Shown: positions 53,637-63,400, numbered from the stretch's first letter. The stretch: 64,000 nt of DNA from CAZLQF01 sp964561545 (GCA_964561545.1 CAZLQF010000004.1:1-64000), one strand, 5' to 3'. The notes: generated by a model not told the origin, from the letters alone. Numbers and translations are program-made.

Positions 53637-53659
53637 AAATGCTGTTCAACATGGGGTTT

Positions 53660-54526
53660 TTAGGCACCCAAGTAAGCTTTGAGTAAACGGCTCTTGGAAG
53701 ATTTTCGTAGCTTCCTAAGCGCTTTTTCTTTAATTTGACGGACCCTTTCACGGGTTAAGTTAACTTTTTCACTAATATCTTCGTAGGAGTGAGGAGGGTT
53801 GTTTTCTAAACCGTAGAAGAACTTGATGATCTCTCTTTCTTTTTCAGAAAGTAAAGAAATGACGCGGGTTATTTCTTTTTGAAGAGACTCATGAAGCAAA
53901 TCCTTATCAGGATCAGGTTCTTGATTATTAGGCATTAAGGTTAATAAGTTGGCATCTTCATCTTCGTTAATGGGCGCATCTATAGAAAGATGGCGGCTTG
54001 AAGAGCTAAGGGTTGTTTCAACCTCATCTGCCCGAATTTCTAATTTACCAGCAATTTCACTGGTGGTAGCCTCTCTTTCATACTTCTGCTCGAGTTCAGC
54101 GGCAGCATTGCCAATTTTACTGAGAGAACCCACCTTGTTAAGTGGAAGCCTTACCAATCTTGATTGATCGGCCAAAGCTTGGAGAATGGATTGACGAATC
54201 CACCAAACAGCGTAAGAAATGAATTTAAAGCCTCTGGTTTCGTCAAAGCGCTGAGCGGCTTTAATCAAACCAAGATTGCCTTCATTGATAAGGTCGCCAA
54301 GGGTTAAACCTTGGTTCTGATACTGCTTGGCAACGGATACAACGAAACGAAGGTTGGCAGTAACCAGCTTTTCTAATGCGGCTTGATCATTTTCCTTGAT
54401 TCGTTTAGCAAGTTCTACTTCTTCACCTGGTGAGATCATTTCAACCTTACTGATCTCGTTTAAGTACTTGTCCAGAGACTTGTTTTCACGATTTGTAAAC
54501 TGTTTACTGATTTTAAGTTGTCTCAT
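53660..54526 (-). CDS. rpoD: Primary sigma factor (RpoD/SigA), Bacteroidota form
   Basis: A 288-residue sigma-70 lacking region 1.1, the normal primary sigma of Bacteroidota that recognises TAnnTTTG promoters. Region 1.2 includes NKSLDKYLNEISKVEMISP, region 2 EKLVTANLRFVVSVAKQYQN, LGDLINEGNLGLIKAAQRFD and ETRGFKFISYAVWWIRQSIL, region 3 LPLNKVGSLSKIGNAAAELE, and region 4 EDISEKVNLTRERVRQIKEK. It is divergent from pheS. Confidence 0.95.
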   Translation of the reverse strand: MRQLKISKQFTNRENKSLDKYLNEISKVEMISPGEEVELAKRIKENDQAALEKLVTANLRFVVSVAKQYQNQGLTLGDLINEGNLGLIKAAQRFDETRGFKFISYAVWWIRQSILQALADQSRLVRLPLNKVGSLSKIGNAAAELEQKYEREATTSEIAGKLEIRADEVETTLSSSSRHLSIDAPINEDEDANLLTLMPNNQEPDPDKDLLHESLQKEITRVISLLSEKEREIIKFFYGLENNPPHSYEDISEKVNLTRERVRQIKEKALRKLRKSSKSRLLKAYLGA

Positions 54527-54733
54527 GTCTCCTGTAACGTTTTATCATATTTATTTTTGGTTCTACAATGTTTTAGATTTGACAGCAAACAGCGTTCATT
54601 AAGTTTTTGTTTCTTTGGTGTAAGAAAAATATTAAAAAGGTTGATTTAAGTAAAAAAGCCCAATTTTAATCTCCTACGTAAAAACGTAATAATACCAAAA
54701 AGTTCCAATAAGGTTTATTAGTGTAAATAATTT

Positions 54734-54741
54734 TAATTTTG
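54734..54741 (+). promoter_or_regulatory. -7 element of pheS, almost at the start codon
   Basis: TAATTTTG ends 4 bases before the ATG at 54746. Transcription would start at or next to the ATG, so the mRNA is expected to be leaderless. Confidence 0.55.
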
Positions 54742-54745
54742 CCTT

Positions 54746-55747
54746 ATGCTTGACGATCAAATTAGTAAGATAAAAGAAACAATTAAGGATTTTGCTCCAG
54801 GAAATTTAGAAGAACTTGAAAATTTCCGCATTAACTACTTGGGCAAAAAAGGGCATATTACCCAATTGTTTAAACAATTTAAAGAGATCCCGCCTGAAGA
54901 AAAAAAACAATATGGACAGCGATTGAATGAGCTTAAAAAGGAAGCAGAAAATATTGTTGCTCACTATCAAGCGGAACTTGAATCCAAGGCAAAATCAAAA
55001 CAACAACAAAACCTTGACCTTACGCTTGATCCCGCACCCGTTCCTTTAGGAGCACGTCATCCGGTTACTGTAATGCGTAATGAAATTGTGGACATCTTTA
55101 ACAAAATTGGTTTCAGTGTATCAGAAGGGGCAGAAATTGTAGATGATTGGCATAACTTTACAGCGCTTAACATACCTGAAAACCATCCGGCAAGAGATAT
55201 GCAGGATACTTTTTTTATGGATCAGCAGCAGCAATCCATGCTCAGGACTCATACTTCCTCCGTGCAAATCAGTGTTATGGAAAATCAAGCGCCACCTATC
55301 CGTACCATTGCCCCTGGCCGAACCTATAGGAAAGACAGTGACGCTACCCACTCTCCCTTTTTTCACCAAGTGGAAGGCTTGTATGTTGCAGAAAATGTGA
55401 GTTTTGCCGACTTAAAGCAAACCCTTTACTACTTTGTCCAGGAAATGTTTGGTAAGGATAAGCGTGTACGGTTCAGGCCTTCTTATTTTCCTTTTACAGA
55501 ACCATCTGCCGAATTGGATATTAGCTGGGAAAAAGACGATGGGCGTGTAGATTGGATGGAAATCCTGGGATGTGGAATGGTCGATCCCAATGTGTTTGAA
55601 TTTTGTGGCATTGATCCTCATAAATACACGGGATTTGCCTTTGGGATGGGCATTGAAAGAATAGCCATGCTCAAATATGCGATACCCGATATAAGAACGC
55701 TTTTCGAAAACGATGTTCGATTTTTACGACAATTTCAAAGCGCATAA
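54746..55747 (+). CDS. pheS: Phenylalanyl-tRNA synthetase alpha subunit
   Basis: A 333-residue class II synthetase subunit. The N-terminal coiled part leads to FRINYLGKKGHITQLFKQFK, which fits the start used. The catalytic part has HPVTVMRNEIVDIFNKIGF, HPARDMQDTFFM, LRTHTSSVQISVM, SPFFHQVEGLYV, FPFTEPSAELDISW and GFAFGMGIERIAMLKY (motifs 2 and 3). It pairs with PheT, which is not in the window. The -7 element lies 4 bases before the ATG. Confidence 0.96.
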   Translation: MLDDQISKIKETIKDFAPGNLEELENFRINYLGKKGHITQLFKQFKEIPPEEKKQYGQRLNELKKEAENIVAHYQAELESKAKSKQQQNLDLTLDPAPVPLGARHPVTVMRNEIVDIFNKIGFSVSEGAEIVDDWHNFTALNIPENHPARDMQDTFFMDQQQQSMLRTHTSSVQISVMENQAPPIRTIAPGRTYRKDSDATHSPFFHQVEGLYVAENVSFADLKQTLYYFVQEMFGKDKRVRFRPSYFPFTEPSAELDISWEKDDGRVDWMEILGCGMVDPNVFEFCGIDPHKYTGFAFGMGIERIAMLKYAIPDIRTLFENDVRFLRQFQSA

Positions 55748-55750
55748 TGG

Positions 55751-56293
55751 ATGGATTGGCAAGAGATTGTTATCATAGCACTGGCGATCATTGTTATCAA
55801 TATTGGCTTATCCTATATCCGGAAGCGTACTATTGAAAGTGCCCCTGAACCAACCCATGAGGGTGAGGTATATCAGTATCCCATCATTTACAAGGTCATG
55901 TTCGGAAGTTTTTTGATCATTTTTCTATTAGGGGCAGTATTTTCTTTTACATCAGGCATCCTTGGCACTGGATTGCTGTTTTTGGCATTGGCTACGATCA
56001 ATGCCATTTTTTTTAGATTAAGCCTTAAAAAACTTATTCAGCATAATGACGGATTCATTGAATTTAGAGATGGCTTAGGCAAATCAGTAAATTTTACTTT
56101 TAAGGATATTCAGGACCTTAAATACATTCGCTGGCAAGCAAGCATCCAATTTCAATTAGGTCACAGCGAACCGGTATCCATCCCAATCTTTGTAAGAGGT
56201 TTTCTGGACTTTTTGGTCAAGCTTAAATCAAATGTAGGTCAGCATTCTGAGATAGAAAAACTTGAAAAGATTTTACCCATTCGAAAAAAATAG
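55751..56293 (+). CDS. Hypothetical membrane protein
   Basis: A 180-residue protein starting 3 bp after the pheS stop. It has an N-terminal anchor (IVIIALAIIVINIGLSYI), two more hydrophobic segments around SFLIIFLLGAVFSF and GLLFLALATINAIFF, and a C-terminal soluble part of about 85 residues with a beta-rich pattern. No family is recognised. Its close spacing to pheS and hbd suggests one transcript. Confidence 0.55.
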   Translation: MDWQEIVIIALAIIVINIGLSYIRKRTIESAPEPTHEGEVYQYPIIYKVMFGSFLIIFLLGAVFSFTSGILGTGLLFLALATINAIFFRLSLKKLIQHNDGFIEFRDGLGKSVNFTFKDIQDLKYIRWQASIQFQLGHSEPVSIPIFVRGFLDFLVKLKSNVGQHSEIEKLEKILPIRKK

Positions 56294-56297
56294 TTAT

Positions 56298-57158
56298 ATG
56301 AACGTGGATCAAGTAAAAACAACCGGCGTGATAGGAGCTGGAACGATGGGTGCAGCGATAGCCCAGTTAGCTGCGCAGGCCGGTTGTAATGCCATCCTTT
56401 ATGATATTAAAGAAGATGCGCTTGAAAATGGTAAGGCAAGCATCCATAAAAACCTGGATGGTGCCCTTAAGCGGAACAAAATTGATGAAAACCAAAAGCA
56501 CGCCATTTTGGACCGTATCACTTTTACCAATTATTTCAACGTTGTAAAAGCCGATTTTTTAATAGAAGCTGTTGTAGAGGATCTTGCGGTTAAGCAACAA
56601 GTGTTTAATGATTTACATGCGCAGAATGCTAATGATGCTATTTTTGCCACCAATACCTCCTCCATTCCTATTTCAAGGATTGCCAATGGAATTACAAATC
56701 CGGAACGTGTTATAGGGATGCACTTCTTCAATCCTGCACACATTATGAAGTTGGTTGAGGTAATATCAGGCGTTGATACCAGTCAGGAGGTAAGTGACCT
56801 AACTTACAATTTTGCTAAGCTGATGGGTAAAAAACCTGTTCATGCCAAAGACGCTCCTGGGTTTATCGTGAACCGCGTAGCAAGGAATTTTTATGTAGAA
56901 GGCCTCAAGATTGCCGAAGAGAATGTGGCCAACTACAAGGCCATCGATGAACTTATTGAAGCCACGGGTTTTAAAATGGGGCCCTTCCGGCTCATGGATT
57001 TGATTGGTGTAGATTCAAACTTTAATGTAACCCAAACCATGTACAATGCCTTCCATCAAGACCCTAAATTCCGCCCAAGCCGTTTGCAAGAAAAAATGAA
57101 GGATGCTGGCTATCATGGCAGAAAAACCGGGAAGGGATTTTACAATTATGAAAATTGA
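56298..57158 (+). CDS. hbd: 3-hydroxybutyryl-CoA dehydrogenase
   Basis: A 286-residue NAD-dependent enzyme of fatty acid or butanoate metabolism. The ATG at 56298 (MNVDQVKTTGVIGAG) lies 5 bp after the previous stop. The Rossmann motif GVIGAGTMGAAIAQLAA, ATNTSSIPISRIANGI, the catalytic His in IGMHFFNPAHIMKLVEVI, DAPGFIVNRVARNFYVE and KMGPFRLMDLIGVDSNF are clear. It oxidises L-3-hydroxyacyl-CoA. Confidence 0.93.
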   Translation: MNVDQVKTTGVIGAGTMGAAIAQLAAQAGCNAILYDIKEDALENGKASIHKNLDGALKRNKIDENQKHAILDRITFTNYFNVVKADFLIEAVVEDLAVKQQVFNDLHAQNANDAIFATNTSSIPISRIANGITNPERVIGMHFFNPAHIMKLVEVISGVDTSQEVSDLTYNFAKLMGKKPVHAKDAPGFIVNRVARNFYVEGLKIAEENVANYKAIDELIEATGFKMGPFRLMDLIGVDSNFNVTQTMYNAFHQDPKFRPSRLQEKMKDAGYHGRKTGKGFYNYEN

Positions 57159-57318
57159 AGTGTTTAGTGCCACCTTCAAGAACCAATAAAAAAAAGCATA
57201 ACCAACGCTCAATCATCAAAAAACTTGAGTTTTGTTGGCATAAAACTTTAACAAGGTATCAACATTAACAACAGTTTATTCGCTGTTCAGGAAATAATAC
57301 AATTCAAAATTCGGTTGT

Positions 57319-57591
57319 TTATTTATCCTTCCTCCTTCTTACATTGATGTTTTCCAGGTCACGTTCACTGATCCATTCTAAGTAATCCTGAAGTTCCGGA
57401 GCATTTTTAAGTTTTTCCACCGTGTTGTATTCCTGGACTAAATCTGAGTTGGTAAAAGTAGCATGGATCATTTTATGGCAGGGTTTACAAAGCTCAACCA
57501 CTTGTTTTTCCTTGCCACCTTTTTGTTTGGGTATTAAATGATGCCGGGTCGTTTTGGATACTTCTCTTTTACAAAGCTGGCATACCGGCAT
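57319..57591 (-). CDS. HNH endonuclease-family protein
   Basis: A 90-residue protein with an N-terminal zinc pair in CQLCKREVSKTTRHHLIPK, the catalytic His pair, and a second pair in ELCKPCHKMIHATF. This is the treble-clef HNH fold, which cuts DNA in many families. No restriction or phage neighbours are present, so it is a stand-alone gene of unknown role. A TATATTTG -7 lies about 35 bp upstream. Confidence 0.8.
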   Translation of the reverse strand: MPVCQLCKREVSKTTRHHLIPKQKGGKEKQVVELCKPCHKMIHATFTNSDLVQEYNTVEKLKNAPELQDYLEWISERDLENINVRRRKDK

Positions 57592-57625
57592 TTTGCTGAA
57601 ATTTTCTTGCTGCTCAAAGCTTCTG

Positions 57626-57633
57626 CAAATATA
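57626..57633 (-). promoter_or_regulatory. -7 element of the HNH gene
   Basis: On the minus strand TATATTTG fits TAnnTTTG. A -33 TTG was not seen. Confidence 0.4.
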
Positions 57634-57835
57634 GGTTTGAATGAATATTGGGAAACGATTCCTTGGTTTGATTGACTTTATTCAAGGACAAAAGCTAAAG
57701 CGCTTAATTTGACAAGCATTAAGCACCGTACTTAATCATCATTTAATCAATTTCACCTCAATTAAGGATTTGGTTGAGTGGAAGTTTACAGTCATGGACG
57801 CATTAAATCTGTTCAAGCGTTAATTTAATCATAGG

Positions 57836-59041
57836 TTAAGCCTCAGCTAAAATTTTCATTCCTTTATTCGCTACGGTTTCCCCTATGGAAAGCGATGAGG
57901 TTGCAGCAGGCGAGGGGGCATTTAAAACGTGTACCACATGCTCATCTTCAAAGATCACAAAATCATCAACCAAGCCACCATGGCGGTCGCAAGCCTGGGC
58001 CCGAACCCCTGAACCCCCTGCCTTCAAATGGTGCTGTTGAATTTCGGGAACCAGCTTTTGAAGGGCTTTGGTAAAGGCTGGTTTGGAAAAAGAACGATAC
58101 ATTTCTCCAAAGCCTGTTTTCCAATAATTGGCGATCACTTTTTGAAATCCCGGCCAGGTTAATGATTCAAAGGCTTCTTGAAGGTTAAAATCGGTTCGGT
58201 TATATCCCTCTCTTTTGAGTGCAAATACTGCATTAGGGCCTGCTTCAATGCCTCCATCAATTTCGCGGGTAAAATGGACCCCTAAAAAGGGGAAATTTGG
58301 ATCTGGGACGGGGTAAATGAGATTTTTTACCAAATGCTGGGCATCTTTTTTTAAGTTGAAATATTCACCACGAAAAGGAATGATCCGATATTCGATGTCG
58401 GGATGAGTCATCCTGGCAATTTTATCAGAATACAGGCCGCCACAGTTAATGACCAACTTGGCGTTGAATTGATCGCTTTCGGTTTGGATCTTTGCCAATC
58501 CCTCATTGATTTTAATATCGGTAACGGATTGTTTGCCAAGAATTTGACCACCTTTTTCTTCTATTTTGGCTGCATATTGGCGAGCCACTTCTTGGTAATC
58601 AACGATACCAGTTTGTGGAACATATATGCCCTTAATGCCATGGATATGGGGTTCTCTTGCTTTAAGCGCTTTTTCATCCAGATAGGTCAATCCGGTTAAG
58701 CCATTTTCAGTACCTCTATTGTAAATTTTCTCGAGGATGGGCAATTCCCACTCTGCCGTGGCCACGATCACTTTACCACAAATGTCATAGGGGATGGCTT
58801 CTTGCTCGCAAAAGTCCACCAGCATTTGGTAGCCTTTGGTACAATTGATCGCTTTGAGGCTTCCGGGCTTGTAGTAAACACCTGAATGAATGACCCCGCT
58901 GTTGTGGCCTGTCTGGTGAGCTGCCACTTGCGGTTCTTTTTCAAGTATGGTTAAGCTTAGGGTGGGTTCTTGCTCCAGAATTTTTAATCCGGTTGCTAAA
59001 CCTACAATACCTCCTCCAATGATCGTAACATCTTGTTGCAT
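57836..59041 (-). CDS. lhgO: L-2-hydroxyglutarate oxidase
   Basis: A 401-residue FAD-dependent oxidase of the DAO family. The N-terminal dinucleotide fold reads VTIIGGGIVGLATGLKIL, followed by TGHNSGVIHSGVYYKPGSLK (active-site region), VINCGGLYSDKIARM and GSGVRAQACDRHGGLVDDFV. It oxidises L-2-hydroxyglutarate to 2-oxoglutarate. Gene order gives no more information. Confidence 0.9.
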   Translation of the reverse strand: MQQDVTIIGGGIVGLATGLKILEQEPTLSLTILEKEPQVAAHQTGHNSGVIHSGVYYKPGSLKAINCTKGYQMLVDFCEQEAIPYDICGKVIVATAEWELPILEKIYNRGTENGLTGLTYLDEKALKAREPHIHGIKGIYVPQTGIVDYQEVARQYAAKIEEKGGQILGKQSVTDIKINEGLAKIQTESDQFNAKLVINCGGLYSDKIARMTHPDIEYRIIPFRGEYFNLKKDAQHLVKNLIYPVPDPNFPFLGVHFTREIDGGIEAGPNAVFALKREGYNRTDFNLQEAFESLTWPGFQKVIANYWKTGFGEMYRSFSKPAFTKALQKLVPEIQQHHLKAGGSGVRAQACDRHGGLVDDFVIFEDEHVVHVLNAPSPAATSSLSIGETVANKGMKILAEA

Positions 59042-59557
59042 GCTGGGTTTATCTTAATGAAAGGGCGAATATAGCCATTTTAAAATATTGCTTGCTAATA
59101 ATTTACCGAACTTTGGCCGGCCTATAAAAGGTGTTTAACTTACTCCTCAAACATATAATCACTATTATTCTTGGATTCTGAAATCACCTGAATTTATTAG
59201 AAGCTTAGTAACCTTCTGCTCACGCTCTAAATTTACCCCTGATTCAGAAGTTATTTCTTTTTGTTTTCAATAAGAACTTGTTACATATGGTAATTTGGCA
59301 ATTTATACTGCGTTTACCTGTTCGGTTTGTTGGTTTGAAAGTGATTATAAAAATTTTAACAATCAACTTTGCATCATTGTTGAATTGAATTTTTGTAAGC
59401 TTAATGGATTTCAAATTATATTTAGGGGCTCAAGTGGTACATCAACACCCCGAAAGGATTAAACTGAAATTTTCACTTTCAAATAATTCCATTAATTTAT
59501 TCAGTTGAAAATGGTAAAGCTTACTAAGAAAATATTGTAGAATAAAGGATCGATTGA
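59042..59557. other. 515-bp intergenic region
   Basis: No coding sequence, repeat or tRNA recognised. It contains the divergent promoters of lhgO and miaA, but no clear -7 motif was found for either. Confidence 0.4.
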
Positions 59558-60466
59558 ATGGCGGATCAAAACCTAATTGTAATAGCTGGGCCTACTGCTT
59601 GCGGTAAGACTAGGGTGGCGATAGAAGTTGCTAAGCAATGGAACACGGTAATTGTATCTGCCGATTCAAGACAATGCTACCAAGAAATGGAAACAGGTAC
59701 GGCCAAACCCACCAATGAAGAGTTAAAGGAGGTACCTCATTATTTTATTAACAGCCACTCGATCCATCAGGAATTAACAGCCTCCCAATATGCCAAAGAA
59801 GGTTCACTGGTATTGCAGCAAATTTTCAAAACGCATAATATTGCTGTATTGGTAGGAGGATCGGGTTTGTACATGAAGGCCCTCATTGATGGTTTGGATA
59901 ACATCCCTGAAGCAATACCTGAAACAAGGGAAAAACTTAACAGAACTTTCAAATCGCAGGGAATTGAAGCTTTGCAGGACCAATTAAAAGAAATAGACCC
60001 CAATGCCTATGAAAGGATCGATCTACAAAACCCACGGCGTTTAATCAGGGCTTTGGAAGTGTACGAAACAACAGGAAAACCCATTTCCGATTATTGGCAG
60101 CGGGATAATAACCCCAACCGGACCTACCAACCTGTTAAAATCGGTTTGTTCATGGACCGGGCCAAGCTTTATGAAAGAATTGACCAGCGTTGCGATCAAA
60201 TGCTTGAATGTGGCTTATTGGAAGAGGTAAAAGCACTTGGGTCTTACAAGCATTTAGCACCTTTACAATCGGTAGGTTACAAAGAGTTTTTTAACTATTT
60301 AGAAGGTACTATTAGCTATGAAGAGGCTGTTCGTTTGTTTAAAAAAAATACGAGAAATTTAGCAAAACGTCAACTTACCTGGTTTCGAAGGGATGAAGCA
60401 ATGCAGTGGTTTGAACCTGATCAAGTTGAGTCAATCCGTCAATACATTAGTGAAACAATTGAGTAA
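59558..60466 (+). CDS. miaA: tRNA dimethylallyltransferase
   Basis: A 302-residue enzyme that adds the dimethylallyl group to adenosine 37 of tRNAs reading UNN codons. The P-loop is VIAGPTACGKTRVA (starting near residue 8), and SADSRQCYQEMETGTAKPT, LVGGSGLYMKALIDGL, NPRRLIRALEVYETTGKPIS and FKKNTRNLAKRQLTWFRRD are the family motifs. Length normal. Confidence 0.95.
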   Translation: MADQNLIVIAGPTACGKTRVAIEVAKQWNTVIVSADSRQCYQEMETGTAKPTNEELKEVPHYFINSHSIHQELTASQYAKEGSLVLQQIFKTHNIAVLVGGSGLYMKALIDGLDNIPEAIPETREKLNRTFKSQGIEALQDQLKEIDPNAYERIDLQNPRRLIRALEVYETTGKPISDYWQRDNNPNRTYQPVKIGLFMDRAKLYERIDQRCDQMLECGLLEEVKALGSYKHLAPLQSVGYKEFFNYLEGTISYEEAVRLFKKNTRNLAKRQLTWFRRDEAMQWFEPDQVESIRQYISETIE

Positions 60467-60680
60467 GTGGTTGAACTCATAAGCAACTATAAAATGGTAA
60501 GGGGCTTTGATCGGAATTGCTATATGCCTTTTTTAAAATTTGGATAATTAACTTGCCAAGCTTTAAATCCCTCTATAAAGTTGGTTATTATAGGCCACCA
60601 AACAAACCTTGCATGCATAATTTTGTTGAAATTTTGAGTATAAGTTTTAAGTGAAACCTGGTTGAAGACGATACTTCAAA

Positions 60681-61298
60681 ATGCCCAAGCAGAAGAAAAA
60701 CGAAAAACCCGAGAATCCAGCCTATCAAACCATTGAGGTCGAAGTGGAGAAGGAACACCAGCGCATGGACCCCAAGCAATTCATGCTATGGGGCATGATG
60801 GGCAGTCTTATTTTGCTTTTCACGGGCATTATGGTCGCTTATCTAATTCATTGGGTGGATGAGGACTGGCTTAGCTTTGGGCTTCCAACTTGGTTTTACA
60901 TGTCCACGACCTTAATACTTTTAAGCTCTTTCAGTTTCCATTGGGCCATTCAATATACCCGGGAAGATGATCTGGAAAAGATCAAGCAATGGATGGCCTT
61001 GACCGTGTTTTTGGGTATTGGTTTTATGCTGACCCAATATTTGGGTTGGCGCACCCTTTTCTCGGAAGGGAGTGATTTTCAAGCTGCCACCTCATATGCA
61101 TTTTTGTACGTGTTGTCAGGGATACATGCCTTGCACGTATTGGTAGGGATCATTATCAATTTAATTTTGCTCGTAAGGGTCCATGGCTTTAAAATCCACT
61201 CCAAGGCGATGACCGGCATTAACAGAGGAGCACTTTATTGGCATTTTGTGGATGGTTTATGGCTTTATGTATTCATTTTTTTACTCATTTTCCGGTAA
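60681..61298 (+). CDS. Cytochrome c oxidase subunit III
   Basis: A 205-residue membrane protein of the heme-copper oxidase subunit III family. A charged N-terminus is followed by about five transmembrane helices, with FMLTQYLGWRTLFSEG, YVLSGIHALHVLVGI and YWHFVDGLWLYVFIFLLIF carrying conserved family residues. Subunits I and II are not adjacent, so it is an orphan within the window, followed by a small membrane protein gene. Confidence 0.85.
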   Translation: MPKQKKNEKPENPAYQTIEVEVEKEHQRMDPKQFMLWGMMGSLILLFTGIMVAYLIHWVDEDWLSFGLPTWFYMSTTLILLSSFSFHWAIQYTREDDLEKIKQWMALTVFLGIGFMLTQYLGWRTLFSEGSDFQAATSYAFLYVLSGIHALHVLVGIIINLILLVRVHGFKIHSKAMTGINRGALYWHFVDGLWLYVFIFLLIFR

Positions 61299-61347
61299 CT
61301 GGAACGGACTTAATTTGATAATGTTTTACAATGGTAAATTCATTAAA

Positions 61348-61584
61348 ATGAGGTTTTTGTTCAAGACTACAATGAGCCTGTTTTTTATCTTGTGGCCCCT
61401 TATTTCAATGGCAACTCAAGCTCAATCAGGGTATGGGGTAGTCGGTGAGCAAGAAAAAGTTAATGTACTGATCATGGGCTTGTTTGGCCTCATTTTCGTC
61501 ATGTTTGCTATAATGGGGGTTATTGGCTATTTGTGGTACCGTAAGAGCAAGTATAAGAAGAAAAAAGTGATATTGAATGTTTAA
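61348..61584 (+). CDS. Small membrane protein downstream of subunit III
   Basis: A 78-residue protein starting at ATG 61348. An N-terminal hydrophobic stretch (SLFFILWPLISMATQAQS) looks like a signal peptide, and a second segment (VLIMGLFGLIFVMFAIMGV) is a membrane helix, followed by a Lys-rich tail. Frames extending upstream into the subunit III gene are unlikely. No family recognised. Confidence 0.5.
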   Translation: MRFLFKTTMSLFFILWPLISMATQAQSGYGVVGEQEKVNVLIMGLFGLIFVMFAIMGVIGYLWYRKSKYKKKKVILNV

Positions 61585-61664
61585 TGCTCCATGCTTTTCA
61601 TCGCTATTAACCAATTCTGCTCGTATGAGTTAATATTCACCCTGCATTTCATGATTATTCAACG

Positions 61665-62396
61665 CTAACGATTTAATAATTTCTCAATGGTCTTGGCATT
61701 TTCTACAGGATAAGGCCCAGCAGTGTTGTTAAAATAAATATAGCCTTCCTTTGCATTTTTGGCCAAATCCTGTAAAGTTTCCGCCCATGCTCTTAAGGAA
61801 GCATCATCATACCCTGAATAAAACATGGTTTCAGGACCATGAAATCGGGCGTAAATAAAATCTGCAGTTTGGTCAACGTGGCAAGGATATTTGTTGGATT
61901 GTGCGATTACCAATGCTGCATTGTGGTCCCTGAGAATGTTTTTTATCTCTTCATCAAACCAACTTTCATGACGAAATTCAAAAGCATATTGGTAACCTTC
62001 AGGAAGTCGTTCAAAGAAGGTTTTAAGTTTATCAGCATTTTTTTTAATTGAGGCTGGTAACTGTAATAAAATGGGTCCTATGTTTTCCTTAAGAGCCGGC
62101 AGGTTTTCAAAAATTTGGCTCATGCGCTCCATTAAGGCATCGTCTGCCTTAAGTTTTTTAATTTGAGTAATGTAACGGTGCATCTTGATTGCGATACGAA
62201 AAGTGTTAGGGGTTTTGTCATGCCATTTATTGAAGGTCGATTGCTGAATAACATGGTAAAAAGAATAACTAATCTCGGTTGTGTTGAATTGGCTGCTGTA
62301 ATAGTCCAGCTTGTTCTGATTCTTAGTGCTACTTGGATAAAATTCCTGGTCATACTTTTGAAATGTCCACCCGGAAGTGCCAATAAACCAATCCAT
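61665..62396 (-). CDS. DUF72 family protein
   Basis: A 243-residue protein with the DUF72 TIM-barrel pattern: FIGTSGWTFQKYDQEFYP, NTTEISYSFYHVIQ, GPILLQLPASIKKN, YAFEFRHESWFDEEI, FIYARFHGPETMFYSGY and GYIYFNNTAGPYPVENA. The family is widespread and possibly metal-dependent; its function is not firmly known. It is divergent from yaaA. Confidence 0.88.
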   Translation of the reverse strand: MDWFIGTSGWTFQKYDQEFYPSSTKNQNKLDYYSSQFNTTEISYSFYHVIQQSTFNKWHDKTPNTFRIAIKMHRYITQIKKLKADDALMERMSQIFENLPALKENIGPILLQLPASIKKNADKLKTFFERLPEGYQYAFEFRHESWFDEEIKNILRDHNAALVIAQSNKYPCHVDQTADFIYARFHGPETMFYSGYDDASLRAWAETLQDLAKNAKEGYIYFNNTAGPYPVENAKTIEKLLNR

Positions 62397-62401
62397 ACGA
62401 A

Positions 62402-62434
62402 TTGTTTTTAAATAAATAAAAGCATTTATCTTTG
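62402..62434 (+). promoter_or_regulatory. Possible promoter of yaaA (TTG-N22-TATCTTTG)
   Basis: TTG at 62402-62404 and TATCTTTG at 62427-62434 with 22 bp between, the same layout as the bamD promoter. It would give yaaA a leader of about 195 nt containing two very short ATG frames. Confidence 0.4.
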
Positions 62435-62635
62435 AATATGCAAATGAAAGGCTCAGTAAAGAAAGGATTCTAAGGTTTAATTTAAGGAATTATGATTTTA
62501 TTTGGTGTAGTTGTTGCTAATTGCTTTTTTACTTCTTCATCATTTCATGGTTAAGCCAGGAATTAGCAACCAGGAGGCTTTCATTACGTTTTTTGAACAA
62601 AATATTGTGAAAGCAGTTGAAACAATAAAAAAGCT

Positions 62636-63400
62636 ATGATCATTATTTTATCACCTTCAAAGACGATGAATTTTGAGGATCAAGTAACTGCCAACAAATA
62701 TAGCAGTCCTGTATTCCAGCGAGAAGCGCAAACGTTGGTTCAAACCCTTCAGCAATTTAAGCCTGAAGACATCAAAAAACTGATGGATGTTAACGACAAG
62801 ATCGCAGAATTGAATTACCAAAGGTTCCAGGAATTTGACCTTTCTTTTAATCCATCAAGCGGAAGACAAGCCTTGCTTGCTTACCGAGGTGACGTATATG
62901 CAGGATTGGATATAGCCAACTATTCAGAACAAGATTTGAAATTTGCTCAAGAGCAGGTTAGGATCATATCTGGCCTTTATGGCCTTCTTCGTGCTTTGGA
63001 TATTATTCAGCCTTACCGGTTAGAGATGAGCAATAAGCTTGAAAATCCGCAAGGTAAAGATCTATATACTTTCTGGGGCCATAAGATTACCAATCAAATT
63101 CGAAAAGAGCTTCAGGAGCATCAAAATCAAACCTTGGTTAACCTTGCCTCCAATGAATATTACAAAGCAATAGATCATGACCAAGTCAAGCAGCAATTGG
63201 TAACTCCCGTATTCAAAGAATATAAAGATGGTAAGTACAAAACCATTGCCATTTATGCCAAAAAAGCCCGTGGTATGATGACAGATTACATTATTCAAAA
63301 TAAAATAGAGGATCCTGAAGGCATTAAAGGTTTTGATTATGAAGGTTACCACTTCAATGCTGATCTTTCATCTGACCGGGAATGGATCTTTACTCGCTAA
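62636..63400 (+). CDS. yaaA: Peroxide stress protein YaaA
   Basis: A 254-residue protein of the DUF328/UPF0246 family. The start MIIILSPSKTMNFED and the segments RQALLAYRGDVYAGLD, IISGLYGLLRALDIIQPYRL, WGHKITNQIRKELQ and KKARGMMTDYIIQNKI are the family pattern. YaaA lowers intracellular iron during peroxide stress in E. coli. Its promoter region is long. Confidence 0.92.
   Translation: MIIILSPSKTMNFEDQVTANKYSSPVFQREAQTLVQTLQQFKPEDIKKLMDVNDKIAELNYQRFQEFDLSFNPSSGRQALLAYRGDVYAGLDIANYSEQDLKFAQEQVRIISGLYGLLRALDIIQPYRLEMSNKLENPQGKDLYTFWGHKITNQIRKELQEHQNQTLVNLASNEYYKAIDHDQVKQQLVTPVFKEYKDGKYKTIAIYAKKARGMMTDYIIQNKIEDPEGIKGFDYEGYHFNADLSSDREWIFTR

Noticed and set aside
62439..62540. Two very short ATG frames in front of yaaA
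   Set aside because: Each is under 25 residues without a motif; they are noted only as part of a long leader.
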